Positions 28,059-36,654 of a DNA stretch of 64,000 bases are shown here, piece by piece. The position numbers and the translations under genes are program-made. Every line of letters starts with the position of its first letter. The first letter of the stretch is position 1. The stretch is from Quisquiliibacterium transsilvanicum (GTDB taxonomy: Bacteria; Pseudomonadota; Gammaproteobacteria; Burkholderiales; Burkholderiaceae_E). Where the stretch lies: contig NZ_JACHGB010000004.1 in NCBI RefSeq assembly GCF_014202215.1, positions 285,255 to 349,254 on the forward strand, read 5' to 3'. Below the pieces are notes generated by a model. That model saw only the letters and a program-made list of their open reading frames with translations. It did no database searches and was not told where the DNA came from.

Positions 28059-28448
28059 ATGGCCATCAAAGACCAGAGCCGCGCTCTCGCGGAGCAGACG
28101 CCCTTCTCGCTGGCCGACGAGCCCACTGCGCGCGCGGTGGCGCTGCTGAAGGTCCTGTCGCATGAGCACCGGCTTCGCATCCTCTGCGAGCTGGTTCCCG
28201 GCGAGCTCAGCGTTGCCGCGCTCGGCGATCTCACCGGCATCGCCCAGCCGTATCTGGGACGCCACCTCCGGATGCTGCAGGCTCAGGGCCTGGTTGCCGC
28301 GCGGCGCCGCGGGCAGGAGTCGCGCTACGCCCTCTGCAGCCCGGCCGCTGCGGCCGTGATCGGCGCGCTGCATGACGCCTTCTGCGACGACGACGCAGAC
28401 CCGGAGCGCGCGCGCGGGGCTTCCGGCCGGTCCGACACCGCCTGGTAG
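28059..28448 (+). CDS. ArsR-family repressor, BigR/SqrR-like (sulfide/persulfide type)
   Basis: 129 residues, a winged helix-turn-helix protein. It lacks the metal-binding ELCVCDL of arsenic sensors. Instead it has one Cys in LRILCELVPGELSV (Cys43) and one in LHDAFCDDD (Cys109), the same positions, context and 66-residue spacing as Cys42 and Cys108 of BigR, whose pair forms a disulfide or polysulfide link in response to sulfide species. A third Cys is at 93. The recognition helix is IAQPYLGRHLRML. No sulfide dioxygenase or quinone reductase gene is nearby; it sits alone between pyk and fba. The family call is firm; the sensing role is inferred. Confidence 0.8.
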   Translation: MAIKDQSRALAEQTPFSLADEPTARAVALLKVLSHEHRLRILCELVPGELSVAALGDLTGIAQPYLGRHLRMLQAQGLVAARRRGQESRYALCSPAAAAVIGALHDAFCDDDADPERARGASGRSDTAW

Positions 28449-28573
28449 CCGCGCAGCGGGCCGGCATGGCCCCGCCTCGTGGCGCCGGGCGAGCCGCGAC
28501 CCGGGGTCGGGCATCGTAAGCGCAGTCGGGCGCCAGGCGCGATATGTCACTGCGCCCGGGCAGCCGACTGGCG

Positions 28574-28579
28574 CATAAT
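28574..28579 (+). promoter_or_regulatory. -10-like box upstream of fba
   Basis: CATAAT (five of six matches), 159 bases before the fba ATG, in the 290-base region after the ArsR gene. The -35 region (TGCGCC at 17 bases) is poor. I see nothing else of note in this intergenic region. Confidence 0.3.
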
Positions 28580-28738
28580 TCGCTTCCGGGAGCTTCGCCG
28601 ATCCGATCGAGACGCCATCTGCGCGCCAGCCACCGATCCCATGCGCCTGCCTGCGGCCGGGAGGTCGCCATCGGGGGGGCCGGTGCCGGTGAGCGACCGG
28701 CCGGATGGGCCAAGTTTCCACCATCCAGGAGTCGAACG

Positions 28739-29803
28739 ATGCCCCTCGTTTCCATGCGCCAGTTGCTGGACCACGCCGCCGAGAACCGCTACGGGATCCC
28801 GGCCTTCAACGTGAACAACCTCGAGCAGGTGCAGGCGATCATGTCGGCCGCCGCCGAGCTCGACGCGCCGGTGATCATGCAGGCGTCCGCCGGCGCCCGG
28901 AAGTATGCTGGCGAGGACTTCCTCAAGCACCTGATCCAGGCGGCAGTCGAGGCCTATCCCAAGGTGCCCGTGGTGATGCACCAGGACCATGGGCAGTCGC
29001 CCGCGGTGTGCCGCGGCGCGATCGACCTCGGCTTCTCGTCGGTGATGATGGACGGGTCGCTCGAGGAAGACGGCAAGACCATCGCCAGCTACGAGTACAA
29101 CGTCGACGTCACCCGCACGGTGGTCGACATGGCCCACGCGGTGGGCGTCACCGTCGAGGGCGAGCTGGGCTGCCTGGGTTCGCTCGAGACGATGAAGGGC
29201 GACAAGGAGGACGGTCACGGCACGGACGCCACCATGACCCGCGACCAGCTGCTGACCGATCCGGAGCAGGCCGCCGACTTCGTCAAGCAGACCCAGGTGG
29301 ACGCACTGGCGATCGCCATCGGCACCAGCCACGGCGCCTACAAGTTCTCGCGCAAGCCCACCGGCGACATCCTCGCCATCTCCCGCATCAAGGAGATCAA
29401 CGCCCGCATCCCGAACACCCACCTGGTGATGCACGGCTCGTCCTCGGTGCCGCAGGACCTCCTCGAGGAGATCCGCAAGTACGGCGGCGACATGAAGGAG
29501 ACCTACGGCGTGCCGGTCGAGGAAATCCAGGAAGCGATCAAGTACGGTGTGCGCAAGATCAACATCGACACCGACATCCGCCTGGCGATGACGGCTGCCA
29601 TCCGCCGCTTCTTCGCCGAGAACCCCTCCAAGTTCGACCCGCGCGAATACCTGAAGCCCGCCCGCGAGGCCGCCAAGGCCATCTGCCTGCAGCGCTACCA
29701 GCAGTTCGGCTGCGCGGGGCAGGGCAGCAGGATCAAGGGCGTGCCGCTGGCGGTGATGGTCGAGCGTTACCGGACGGGCGAGCTGGCGCAGCGCGTCAAC
29801 TGA
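28739..29803 (+). CDS. fba: Fructose-bisphosphate aldolase, class II (Calvin-type subgroup)
   Basis: 354 residues. [27 protein letters not shown] is the usual start. Zinc ligands are visible in VVMHQDHG, in EGELGCLG and in [10 protein letters not shown], and there is INIDTDIR near the phosphate site. The length and sequence match the CbbA/FbaA type common in betaproteobacteria. It cleaves fructose 1,6-bisphosphate. It ends with an 8-base overlap with the convergent epimerase gene, followed by a 21-bp perfect hairpin. Confidence 0.96.
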   Translation: MPLVSMRQLLDHAAENRYGIPAFNVNNLEQVQAIMSAAAELDAPVIMQASAGARKYAGEDFLKHLIQAAVEAYPKVPVVMHQDHGQSPAVCRGAIDLGFSSVMMDGSLEEDGKTIASYEYNVDVTRTVVDMAHAVGVTVEGELGCLGSLETMKGDKEDGHGTDATMTRDQLLTDPEQAADFVKQTQVDALAIAIGTSHGAYKFSRKPTGDILAISRIKEINARIPNTHLVMHGSSSVPQDLLEEIRKYGGDMKETYGVPVEEIQEAIKYGVRKINIDTDIRLAMTAAIRRFFAENPSKFDPREYLKPAREAAKAICLQRYQQFGCAGQGSRIKGVPLAVMVERYRTGELAQRVN

Positions 29804-30869
29804 GATCCGCCGCAGCGCCCCGCCGGCCGCGCACCTGCGCCGCGGCCGGCGGGGCGCTGCGCTGGACTCGCGCCCTCGGCTCGGGAAGCGCCAGCAGCGC
29901 CTGCGACAGGGCTTCGTCGAGCGGGGTGCCGGGAAGTTCGCCCACGGCCTCGCGCAGCGCGGTGCCGTCCAGCGCGTGCGGCACCCGCCACAGGTAGGAC
30001 ATTTCGGCAATTTCCCGCCACATCGGCAGCGCCAGGCCGATCAGGCGGATCAGGCCCCAGGGCATTCCCTTCACCCTGAATTCTCCTGCGGGCGCCAGTC
30101 CCGCCGCGCGCGCCGCACGCCCGATCCCTTCCAGCAGCTGTGACCCGGTCAGCGTGTGGCCGGGGAAGTGCAGCCGCGTGAAGCGGGGCAGGTCGTCGCG
30201 CTCCGCCAGCGCGACGAAGGCGCGCGCCAGGTCGGGAAGATAGGCCCAGGCATGGGGCTGCCCGAGCGGACCCGGGTAGACCAGGCGTCCCGCTCCGATC
30301 GACTTGGCGATCGCGAGGTCCAGCCAGGTACCCTCGGCGGCGCCGAAGAAGTCGCCCGCCCGCAGCAGCACGCCGCGCAGCCCCCGAGCTGCGCGCAACT
30401 CGAGCTCCGCCTCCATTGCAGCCCGGATCCGCCCCTTGCGGGTGGACGGGCGCTGCGGCGTGGACTCCGCAAGCAGCGCTGGCATGCTCTCGCCGAAGTT
30501 GTAGACGTTGCCGGGCATCAGGAAGGTGGCGTCCAGTGCCTGGGCGATGTCCATCCCGGCCCGCGCGAAGGGCAGCGCGTCCTGCTGCCAGCGCGTGTAG
30601 ACCGGATTCACCGCGTACAGCACCGCGCGGGCTCCGGCGGCCTGTGCCGCGATCGATCCAGTCTCGCGGATGTCGGCAACCAGCGCGCGCGCGCCGGTGG
30701 GCAGCATGGATGGCAGCCGTCGGGCCTGGGCCAGCACCCGCCAGCCCGCGTTGGCGAAGGCCTGCACCGCGGCCGTGCCGAGCCGGCCGTTGGCACCGAG
30801 AATCAGGACGGTGGGGGCGGAGGCGCAGTTGCTGCTCGAGCTGGGGCTGGAGATTGGGCGGTCGTTCAT
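29796..30869 (-). CDS. NAD(P)-dependent epimerase-like protein (extended SDR)
   Basis: 357 residues. A Ser-rich N-terminus precedes the Rossmann motif ILGANGRLG, followed by [25 protein letters not shown] (in place of the YxxxK context) and [11 protein letters not shown], as in atypical extended SDRs related to NmrA or sugar epimerases. The catalytic Tyr/Lys pair is not clear, so the reaction is unknown. GGAGA precedes the ATG. A LysR regulator is divergent, 207 bases away, and may control it. The last 20 residues (Arg/Ala rich) are encoded by the 21-bp hairpin that follows fba. Confidence 0.75.
   Translation of the reverse strand: MNDRPISSPSSSSNCASAPTVLILGANGRLGTAAVQAFANAGWRVLAQARRLPSMLPTGARALVADIRETGSIAAQAAGARAVLYAVNPVYTRWQQDALPFARAGMDIAQALDATFLMPGNVYNFGESMPALLAESTPQRPSTRKGRIRAAMEAELELRAARGLRGVLLRAGDFFGAAEGTWLDLAIAKSIGAGRLVYPGPLGQPHAWAYLPDLARAFVALAERDDLPRFTRLHFPGHTLTGSQLLEGIGRAARAAGLAPAGEFRVKGMPWGLIRLIGLALPMWREIAEMSYLWRVPHALDGTALREAVGELPGTPLDEALSQALLALPEPRARVQRSAPPAAAQVRGRRGAAADLS
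29811..29861. terminator. 21-bp perfect inverted repeat between fba and the convergent epimerase gene
   Basis: Bases 29811-29831 and 29841-29861 are exact reverse complements, separated by 9 bases. The left arm begins 8 bases after the fba stop. The whole element is inside the epimerase coding sequence (C-terminal residues). No T tract. Likely role: bidirectional termination or message protection. Confidence 0.65.
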
Positions 30870-30932
30870 CGGAGTCTCTCCATCGTGGTTGATTCTCGAT
30901 GACCGGACTCTGAGCGTTTTCGTCCAATCTGG

Positions 30933-30973
30933 GAATTGCCTGGATTCGGATTCCAGCCATACACTTTCGTATG
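30933..30973. promoter_or_regulatory. Inverted repeats in the epimerase/LysR divergent region
   Basis: GAAT-N7-ATTC (30933-30947) and CATAC-N6-GTATG (30958-30973) lie in the relatively A+T-rich middle of the 207-base intergenic region. They are candidate operators for the adjacent LysR-type protein; neither is an exact T-N11-A box. Confidence 0.35.
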
Positions 30974-31076
30974 AAGCACGGAGTAGGGTCTGGCACGTGG
31001 AAATGACGGGTCATGCGCAGGAACTGCAGCGGCGCCAAGGGCGCGGAGCACGGGCTGCGGCACGCGGGCGGCGGCA

Positions 31077-32003
31077 GTGATCCCGCCGGGCTTCGACTGG
31101 CAGCTGGTGCGCAGCTTCCTGGCGGTGCTGGACGCCGGCAGCGTCACCGCGGCGGCGCGCCGCACCGGTGCCCGGCAGCCGACGCTCAGCCGACACCTCG
31201 CCGATCTCGAGGCGCAACTGGGCACGCCGCTGTTCGAGCGCACCGGCCGCGGCGTGGTGCCGACCGCGGCGGCGCTCGCGATCGCAGCGGCGGCGCGCCG
31301 GATGGAGGAGGGCGCCCGCGCGATCGAGAGCAGCATCGCCGGGCGCCGGCAGGAGGCCGCCGGGACGGTGCGGATCACCACCAGCCAGGTCGCCGCAGTG
31401 CATCTGCTGCCCCCTGTGCTGGCCGCGCTCCAGGCCGCGGAGCCGGCGATCGCGCTCGAGCTGGTGGCGTCCAATCGCGTTGACAACCTGCTGCGCCGCG
31501 AGGCGGACATCGCGGTGCGCATGGCCCGTCCGGTGCAGGGCTCGCTGGTCGCGCGTCGCATCGGCGACGTCGCTGTCGGGGCCTTCGCCCACCAGAGCTA
31601 CCTTGCGCGGGCCGGCGTTCCGCGCGAGCCTGCCGACCTGCTCGGCCACCGGCTGATCGGCTATGACACCGACGAGCTGATCCTGCGCGCCTTCGCCTCG
31701 CTGGGCCTGCCGGTGGCGCGCGAGCAGTTTGCGCTGCGCACCGACGACCACGTCGCTTACGGCCGCCTGCTCGCCGAGGGCGCGGGAATCGGCTTCGTCG
31801 CGCGCTACTGCGTGGCCGACTGGCCCGGGGTGGTGCCGGTGCTGGCGAAGCTGCGCATCCCGCCGATGCCCTGCTGGCTCGCGGTCCATCGGGAGATCCG
31901 CGGCAACCGGGCGGTGCGAACCGTGTTCGATTTCCTCGCGCAGGAACTTCCGCACCGCCTGGCCGCCGCCGAGGGCTGGAAGCTCGAGGGTCCGCGGGGC
32001 TAA
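31077..32003 (+). CDS. LysR-family transcriptional regulator
   Basis: 308 residues from a GTG start. N-terminal helix-turn-helix: FLAVLDAGSVTAAARRTGARQPTLSRHLADLEAQLGTPLFER is textbook LysR. The effector domain runs from about residue 95. A few members with this short N-terminal extension regulate a divergent neighbour, here the epimerase-like gene. No effector can be named. The stop is TAA; the DUF2853 gene follows after 36 bases. Confidence 0.88.
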   Translation: MIPPGFDWQLVRSFLAVLDAGSVTAAARRTGARQPTLSRHLADLEAQLGTPLFERTGRGVVPTAAALAIAAAARRMEEGARAIESSIAGRRQEAAGTVRITTSQVAAVHLLPPVLAALQAAEPAIALELVASNRVDNLLRREADIAVRMARPVQGSLVARRIGDVAVGAFAHQSYLARAGVPREPADLLGHRLIGYDTDELILRAFASLGLPVAREQFALRTDDHVAYGRLLAEGAGIGFVARYCVADWPGVVPVLAKLRIPPMPCWLAVHREIRGNRAVRTVFDFLAQELPHRLAAAEGWKLEGPRG

Positions 32004-32039
32004 ACTCGCGGAGGGAATTGACCCGCCAACGGAGGAACC

Positions 32040-32351
32040 ATGAGCGACTACTCGGCAGACATCGCGAAGTACACCGCCAGCGTCGACGCGAAAGCGGTCG
32101 AATCCATCGTCAAGTACTGCGGCATCGCGCTGCGCAACCGCGACTCCTCCCTGGTGTCTTCCTCGGATCCGGACGAGCTCGCACGGGTGCGCGACGGTTT
32201 CGCCGCGAAGAAGCTGGGCCTGGACGCTGCCGCGGCGGACGCCGGCATCAGGAAGGTCGTCGAGCGGATGAAGGGCGACCGGTCGAAGGAGCGGGTCACC
32301 TTCTACTACCTGCTGGCAGAAGAGACCGGCAGCATGGCCAAGCTCGCCTGA
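32040..32351 (+). CDS. DUF2853 family protein
   Basis: 103 residues, helical, no signal peptide, no Cys-based motif. MSDYSADIAKYTASVDAKAVESIVKYCGIAL and the central SSDPDELARVR match the small DUF2853 family, of unknown function. A strong GGAGGAACC precedes the ATG. It is likely its own unit, although it is only 36 bases after the LysR gene. Confidence 0.8.
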   Translation: MSDYSADIAKYTASVDAKAVESIVKYCGIALRNRDSSLVSSSDPDELARVRDGFAAKKLGLDAAAADAGIRKVVERMKGDRSKERVTFYYLLAEETGSMAKLA

Positions 32352-32477
32352 GCCTGGCCGCGGCGGGTCCCCGCAGGCGGGCGAAGGCGCCGCCGCTTCG
32401 GGGAACCCGCCGCAGATGCTGCGGGCGCAGGCCATGCGCCCGCAGCCTCGCACCGGGCGGAATGCCCGGCCGCCGGT

Positions 32478-34085
32478 TCAGAAGCCGGCCGCCATCCCGT
32501 CTCCGGCCGGGTCCGCACCGCCGTCGAGGCGGCCGTCGACGATCCGGATCGCGTGCACCAGCGGCGCCATGTGGCTGAACGCGTGGCGCACCACCGGGTA
32601 GCCGCGTGCCTCCAGCGCCCGCTGCGTGGAGCGCAGGATGCGGTTGGTGAGCTCGATGGTGTCGGAGGTCGCGCAGAAGCGCGGCGCGCTCACTGCCTGC
32701 TGGGCGTCCATCCCGAAGTCGACCGCGTTCAGGATCGCCTGCAGGTTGCCCATCGTGATGGTGGTGCCGCCCGGCGCGCCGACCAGGAAGAAAGGCGCGT
32801 CGCCGCGGAACACGATGGTCGGGGACATCGCCGAGAAGCGTGCCTTGCCCGGCGCCAGCGAGCCCGGCCGGCCCGGACGCGGGTCGAAGACCATCATGCA
32901 GTTGTTGTACATGAAGCCGAGACCCTCGGTGACCACGCCGGAGCTCGACCCCAGCGAATGAGTCATCGTCACGCAGGCGCCGCTGGCGTCGGCCACGCAG
33001 ATGTGGGTGGTTTCACGGCTCTCCTTGCCGCCCGGATTGATCCGCGGCACCGAGGTCTTCTCGCCGCGCCGGATACGGTCCGCCATCCTCGCGGCCCATT
33101 CCTTCGAGGTGAACTCTGCCACGGGCACGTCGACGAAGCGCGGGTCGCCCATCCGGGTGTCCTTCGCGACGGTGGCGATCTTCATCGCCTCCGACACCGC
33201 GGCGATGTACTCCGGCGAGTCGTGGCCCATCGCGGCCAGGTCGAAGTGCTCGAGGATGTTGAGCATCATCACGATCAGCAGGCCGCCGCCGGGCAGCGGG
33301 TTGGTCGCCACCCGGTGGCCCCGATAGGTGGTCCACAGCGGCTGCGCGGTCTCGGTGGCGCAGCGCGCCAGGTCCTCGAGGATGATCAGTCCGCCGTGCG
33401 CCGCCATGTCCGCCGCGATCCGGTGGCCGATCTTGCCCTCGTAGAAGTCGTCGACGCCGTGTTCCGCGATCCGCCGGTAGGTGCGCCCCATGTCGGGGTT
33501 GCGCAGGATCTCGCCGATCTTGTGGATCGACCCGTCGGGCCTGGTGTAGATCTTCGCGGTGGCGGGGAAGTCCTTCAGCACCCGCACCCGCTCGATGCGG
33601 CCGCTCATCGCCGGTTCGGTCCAGAAGCGATGCACGTGCGGGCGCACCGGGAAGCCTTCCTCGCAGTAGGCGATCGCCGGCTCGATGAGTTGCGAGAGTG
33701 GGCGGCTGCCGAAGCGCGACAGCGCCTGGTCGAAGGCCTTGATCGTGAGCGGCGTGGTCATCGACTGGTAGCCGAGCTCGCTGACCTGGCCGCGCAGCAT
33801 GAAGCCGAAGCCGTCGTCGCACTCACCGACGATCCGGTCGGACCACATGTCCGGCCGCGTGGCCAGCGGCGCGCGGCCGTGGAAGTCGATCAGCTCGTGC
33901 ACGCCCCGGTCGGGCAGGTGCAGGTGCATCGAGCCGAAGCCTGCGATGCCGCACATCTGCGGATCGACCGCGGTCTGCACCAGCGCGGCGCCGATCGCCG
34001 CATCGACCACGTTGCCGCCGGAGGCGAGGATGTCGAGGCCGGCTTCGACCGCCTCGGGCTGGGGGGCGCTGACCATTGCACGCAT
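32478..34085 (-). CDS. Gamma-glutamyltransferase-like Ntn hydrolase, no signal peptide
   Basis: 535 residues. Starts MRAMVSAPQPEAVEAGLDILASGGNVVDAAIG, the family N-terminus, but without the export signal of periplasmic GGT. The autocleavage site is the first Thr of TTHICVADASG (about residue 366), giving large and small chains, followed by GSSSGVVTEGLGFMYNN and APGGTTITMGN. Classical GGT uses glutathione; leaderless family members can act on other amides. Likely cytoplasmic. GGGAG precedes the ATG. The esterase gene lies 103 bases upstream on the same strand. Confidence 0.85.
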   Translation of the reverse strand: MRAMVSAPQPEAVEAGLDILASGGNVVDAAIGAALVQTAVDPQMCGIAGFGSMHLHLPDRGVHELIDFHGRAPLATRPDMWSDRIVGECDDGFGFMLRGQVSELGYQSMTTPLTIKAFDQALSRFGSRPLSQLIEPAIAYCEEGFPVRPHVHRFWTEPAMSGRIERVRVLKDFPATAKIYTRPDGSIHKIGEILRNPDMGRTYRRIAEHGVDDFYEGKIGHRIAADMAAHGGLIILEDLARCATETAQPLWTTYRGHRVATNPLPGGGLLIVMMLNILEHFDLAAMGHDSPEYIAAVSEAMKIATVAKDTRMGDPRFVDVPVAEFTSKEWAARMADRIRRGEKTSVPRINPGGKESRETTHICVADASGACVTMTHSLGSSSGVVTEGLGFMYNNCMMVFDPRPGRPGSLAPGKARFSAMSPTIVFRGDAPFFLVGAPGGTTITMGNLQAILNAVDFGMDAQQAVSAPRFCATSDTIELTNRILRSTQRALEARGYPVVRHAFSHMAPLVHAIRIVDGRLDGGADPAGDGMAAGF

Positions 34086-34188
34086 CTCGGGGCTCCCAGT
34101 TCAATGAAACCTAGGGAAAACTCGCTCTCAGCCGCCGGGCAGGGAAGGCGGGGTGCCGTCGCCCCGCGCTGACCCGCCCGCCAGAGGC

Positions 34189-35130
34189 TCAGGGGCTGAG
34201 CTCCCTGCGCAGCGTGCTTGCGCACAGCAGCACTGCGGCGTTGGCCTCGTCGATCACCTTGCCCATCGTGACAAACCCGTGGATCTGGCGCTCGAAGCTG
34301 ACGTGCGTGGCGCGGTTGCCGGCTTCGCTCAGGCGCTGCGCGTAGTGCAGTCCCTCGTCGCGCAGCGGGTCGTAGCCCGCGGTGATCACGAGCGCCGGCG
34401 GCAGCCCCGCCAGGTCCTCGCGGCGCAGCGGCGAGGCGCGCCAGTCATCCTTGTGCGCAGCGTCGGCGATGTAGTGGCTGTAGAAATAGGCCATCGTCTC
34501 TTTCGTGAGCAGGTAGCCGGCGCCGTTGCGGTGGTAGGAATCGGTGCCGCAGTGCGCGTCGGTGGCGGGGTAGATCAGCAACTGGAAGGCGATCGGCAGG
34601 TCGCCAGCGTCGCGCGCGGCGATCGCGACCACCGCGGCGAGGTTGCCGCCCGCGCTGTCGCCGCCGACGGCGAGCCGGTCGGCGTCGATGCCCAGCGCGC
34701 CGGCGTTCCTGCGCACCCAGTAGGCGGCGGCGACGCAGTCGTCCACCGCCGCCGGGAAGCGATGCTCCGGTCCCATCCGATAGTCGGTCGACATCACTGC
34801 GCAGCCCGACAGGTTGGCGAGCTCGCGGCACAGCGTGTCGTGGGTGTCGAGGTCGCCGATGACCCAGCCGCCGCCATGGAAGTAGACCAGGACCGGGAGT
34901 ACCGCGTCCTTCGCCGCGCCCCTGGGCCGGATCAGCCGCATGGGGATCGTGCCGTGCGGGCCCTCGGCCTGCAGCTCGCGGGTCTCGGCCACCTCGGGCG
35001 AAGCGGGCTGCGTCGCGAAGCGGCGCTCGCGGTAGATCTTGCGCGCTTCCTGCGGCGTGAGCTCGTGGGTGGGCGGCGCGCCGATGCTCTCGATCAGCTC
35101 CAGCAGTGCGCGGGCATGGGGATGCAGCAT
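34189..35130 (-). CDS. Alpha/beta hydrolase, hormone-sensitive-lipase-type esterase
   Basis: 313 residues. Oxyanion motif HGGGW, nucleophile elbow GDSAGG, acid Asp in YDPLRDEG and His in QIHGF complete the family IV esterase triad. It should hydrolyse short acyl esters in the cytoplasm. I take the ATG at 35130 because AAGGAG lies about 7 bases before it; the frame extends to 35175 with no ribosome site. Downstream of the SDR gene by 48 bases, so probably in one unit with it. Confidence 0.88.
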   Translation of the reverse strand: MLHPHARALLELIESIGAPPTHELTPQEARKIYRERRFATQPASPEVAETRELQAEGPHGTIPMRLIRPRGAAKDAVLPVLVYFHGGGWVIGDLDTHDTLCRELANLSGCAVMSTDYRMGPEHRFPAAVDDCVAAAYWVRRNAGALGIDADRLAVGGDSAGGNLAAVVAIAARDAGDLPIAFQLLIYPATDAHCGTDSYHRNGAGYLLTKETMAYFYSHYIADAAHKDDWRASPLRREDLAGLPPALVITAGYDPLRDEGLHYAQRLSEAGNRATHVSFERQIHGFVTMGKVIDEANAAVLLCASTLRRELSP

Positions 35131-35178
35131 CCGGATCTCCTTCGTTGTCAATTCTGGGCTCGTCTTGCGGCTCATTCC

Positions 35179-36000
35179 TCAGACCATCAGCATGCCGCCG
35201 TCGACCAGGATCGACTGGCCGGTCATTCCGCCCGCGGCGCGCGACGCGAGGTGCACCGCAAGGTCGGCGATCTCGCGCGGCTCCAGCACCCGCCCGATCG
35301 GCACGCGCGCGGCGATCGTCGCCGCCAGCGCGGCGTCGGGGTCGACGCCCATCACCGCCGCCTGGCCCCGCTTGAGGCTGTCGGCCATGTCGGTGCCGAC
35401 GATGCCCGGGCAGATCGCGTTGACGGTGACGCCCTTCGATGCGGTCTCGAGCGCAATGCAGCGCGTCAGGCCCACCACTGCGTGCTTGCTGACGTTGTAG
35501 CCGCTCTGTCCGCGCGAGCCCCAGCGCCCCGCGGTGGAGGCGATGTTGACGACGCGGCCGTAGCCGCGCGCGAGCATGCCGGGCAGGGCGGCCTGGGTCA
35601 GGTGGATGACGCCGAAGAGGTTGACGTCGAGCAGCCGCTGGAACTCCTCCGGCGAGTGCTCGAGGAAGGACTTGCCCAGGTAGACGCCCGCGTTGTTGAC
35701 CAGCACGTCCAGGTGGCCGAAGTGCGCCTGCGCTTCGGCCACGACGTCGAAGCAGGCGCTGCGGTCGGTGACGTCGGCCTGCAGGCAGAGCGCAGGCTCG
35801 GGCGTGCCCGCCAGTCCTTGCGCCACCTCGCGCAGCCGCGCGGCGTCGGTGGCGACCAGGCAGAGCTTGGCGCCCTCGGCCGCGAAGGCCTCGGCGATCG
35901 CGCGGCCGATGCCGCGGCTCGCGCCCGTGACCAGCGCCACCGAACCCTGCAGCCGGCCGGCGTGCGTCGCCGGGCCGGCGCCCGTCCGATGCTTCGTCAT
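35179..36000 (-). CDS. SDR-family dehydrogenase, 3-hydroxybutyrate dehydrogenase-like
   Basis: 273 residues. TGASRGIG, NNAGVYLG, the Ser in NIASTAG, YNVSK and PGIVGTDMAD. The region between YNVSK and the C-terminal GGMTGQSILVDGGML is typical of 3-hydroxybutyrate dehydrogenase or 3-oxoacyl-ACP reductase members; the substrate is open. ATG at 36000 preceded by GGAGA. Upstream is a 271-base intergenic region in which I see no clear element. Confidence 0.85.
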   Translation of the reverse strand: MTKHRTGAGPATHAGRLQGSVALVTGASRGIGRAIAEAFAAEGAKLCLVATDAARLREVAQGLAGTPEPALCLQADVTDRSACFDVVAEAQAHFGHLDVLVNNAGVYLGKSFLEHSPEEFQRLLDVNLFGVIHLTQAALPGMLARGYGRVVNIASTAGRWGSRGQSGYNVSKHAVVGLTRCIALETASKGVTVNAICPGIVGTDMADSLKRGQAAVMGVDPDAALAATIAARVPIGRVLEPREIADLAVHLASRAAGGMTGQSILVDGGMLMV

Positions 36001-36271
36001 TGCGTGTCTCCGTGGTTCTTTCCGAGGCGTGGCGCTCTCCCGGCGCCTTGCCCTGGCGCGGCGGGACCAGCCCGCCGCGCGCGATGGTTTCGAGTGTAAC
36101 CGCCGTGACGCGGGCTCCCCGGGCGCCCGCGGAAATCCGGAACGGCCGGCCCGACCCGGGGCTGCGGTCCAGCCGGGCGGGGCGCCTGCGCCGGCGCCGC
36201 GGCACCGCGCATCCGGTATCCTCGCTTCCTCGTGCGGCCGCGGGGCCGCTGCCAACGCGCAGGAGCGTCCC

Positions 36272-36580
36272 ATGATCCATGTCATCGCGGTCATCACGGC
36301 CAAGCCGGGCCGCCGGGGAGAGGTGCTCGAGGCGTTCCGAGCCAACATCCCGGCGGTGCGCGCCGAGGACGGCTGCATCGAGTACGTCCCCGTCGTCGAC
36401 GCCGAGGGCATGGGCAGCTGGCAGGCCCGCATCGGCGAAGACAGTTTCGTGGTCGTCGAGAAATGGCGCGACGCTGCCGCGCTGGCGGCGCATGCGAAGG
36501 CGCCGCACATGGCCGACTACTCCGCGAAAACCAGGGAACTGGTCGCCACCCGCACGATCCATGTGATGTCGGCCGCCTGA
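36272..36580 (+). CDS. Antibiotic-biosynthesis-monooxygenase-fold (ABM) protein
   Basis: 102 residues, one ABM/YgiN-type ferredoxin-like domain: MIHVIAVITAKPG, EDGCIEYV, then FVVVEKWRDAAALAAHAKAPHM. Members act as cofactor-free monooxygenases or heme/quinone-related proteins, usually as dimers. AGGAG lies 7 bases before the ATG. The acyl-CoA dehydrogenase pair starts 74 bases downstream on the same strand. Confidence 0.85.
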   Translation: MIHVIAVITAKPGRRGEVLEAFRANIPAVRAEDGCIEYVPVVDAEGMGSWQARIGEDSFVVVEKWRDAAALAAHAKAPHMADYSAKTRELVATRTIHVMSAA

Positions 36581-36654
36581 GCGCGCCCGCATCAGTCCAT
36601 CGGCCGGTCGCGGCGACGCGCGCCGGCCCCATCCTCTGACGAGGTGATACCCGG

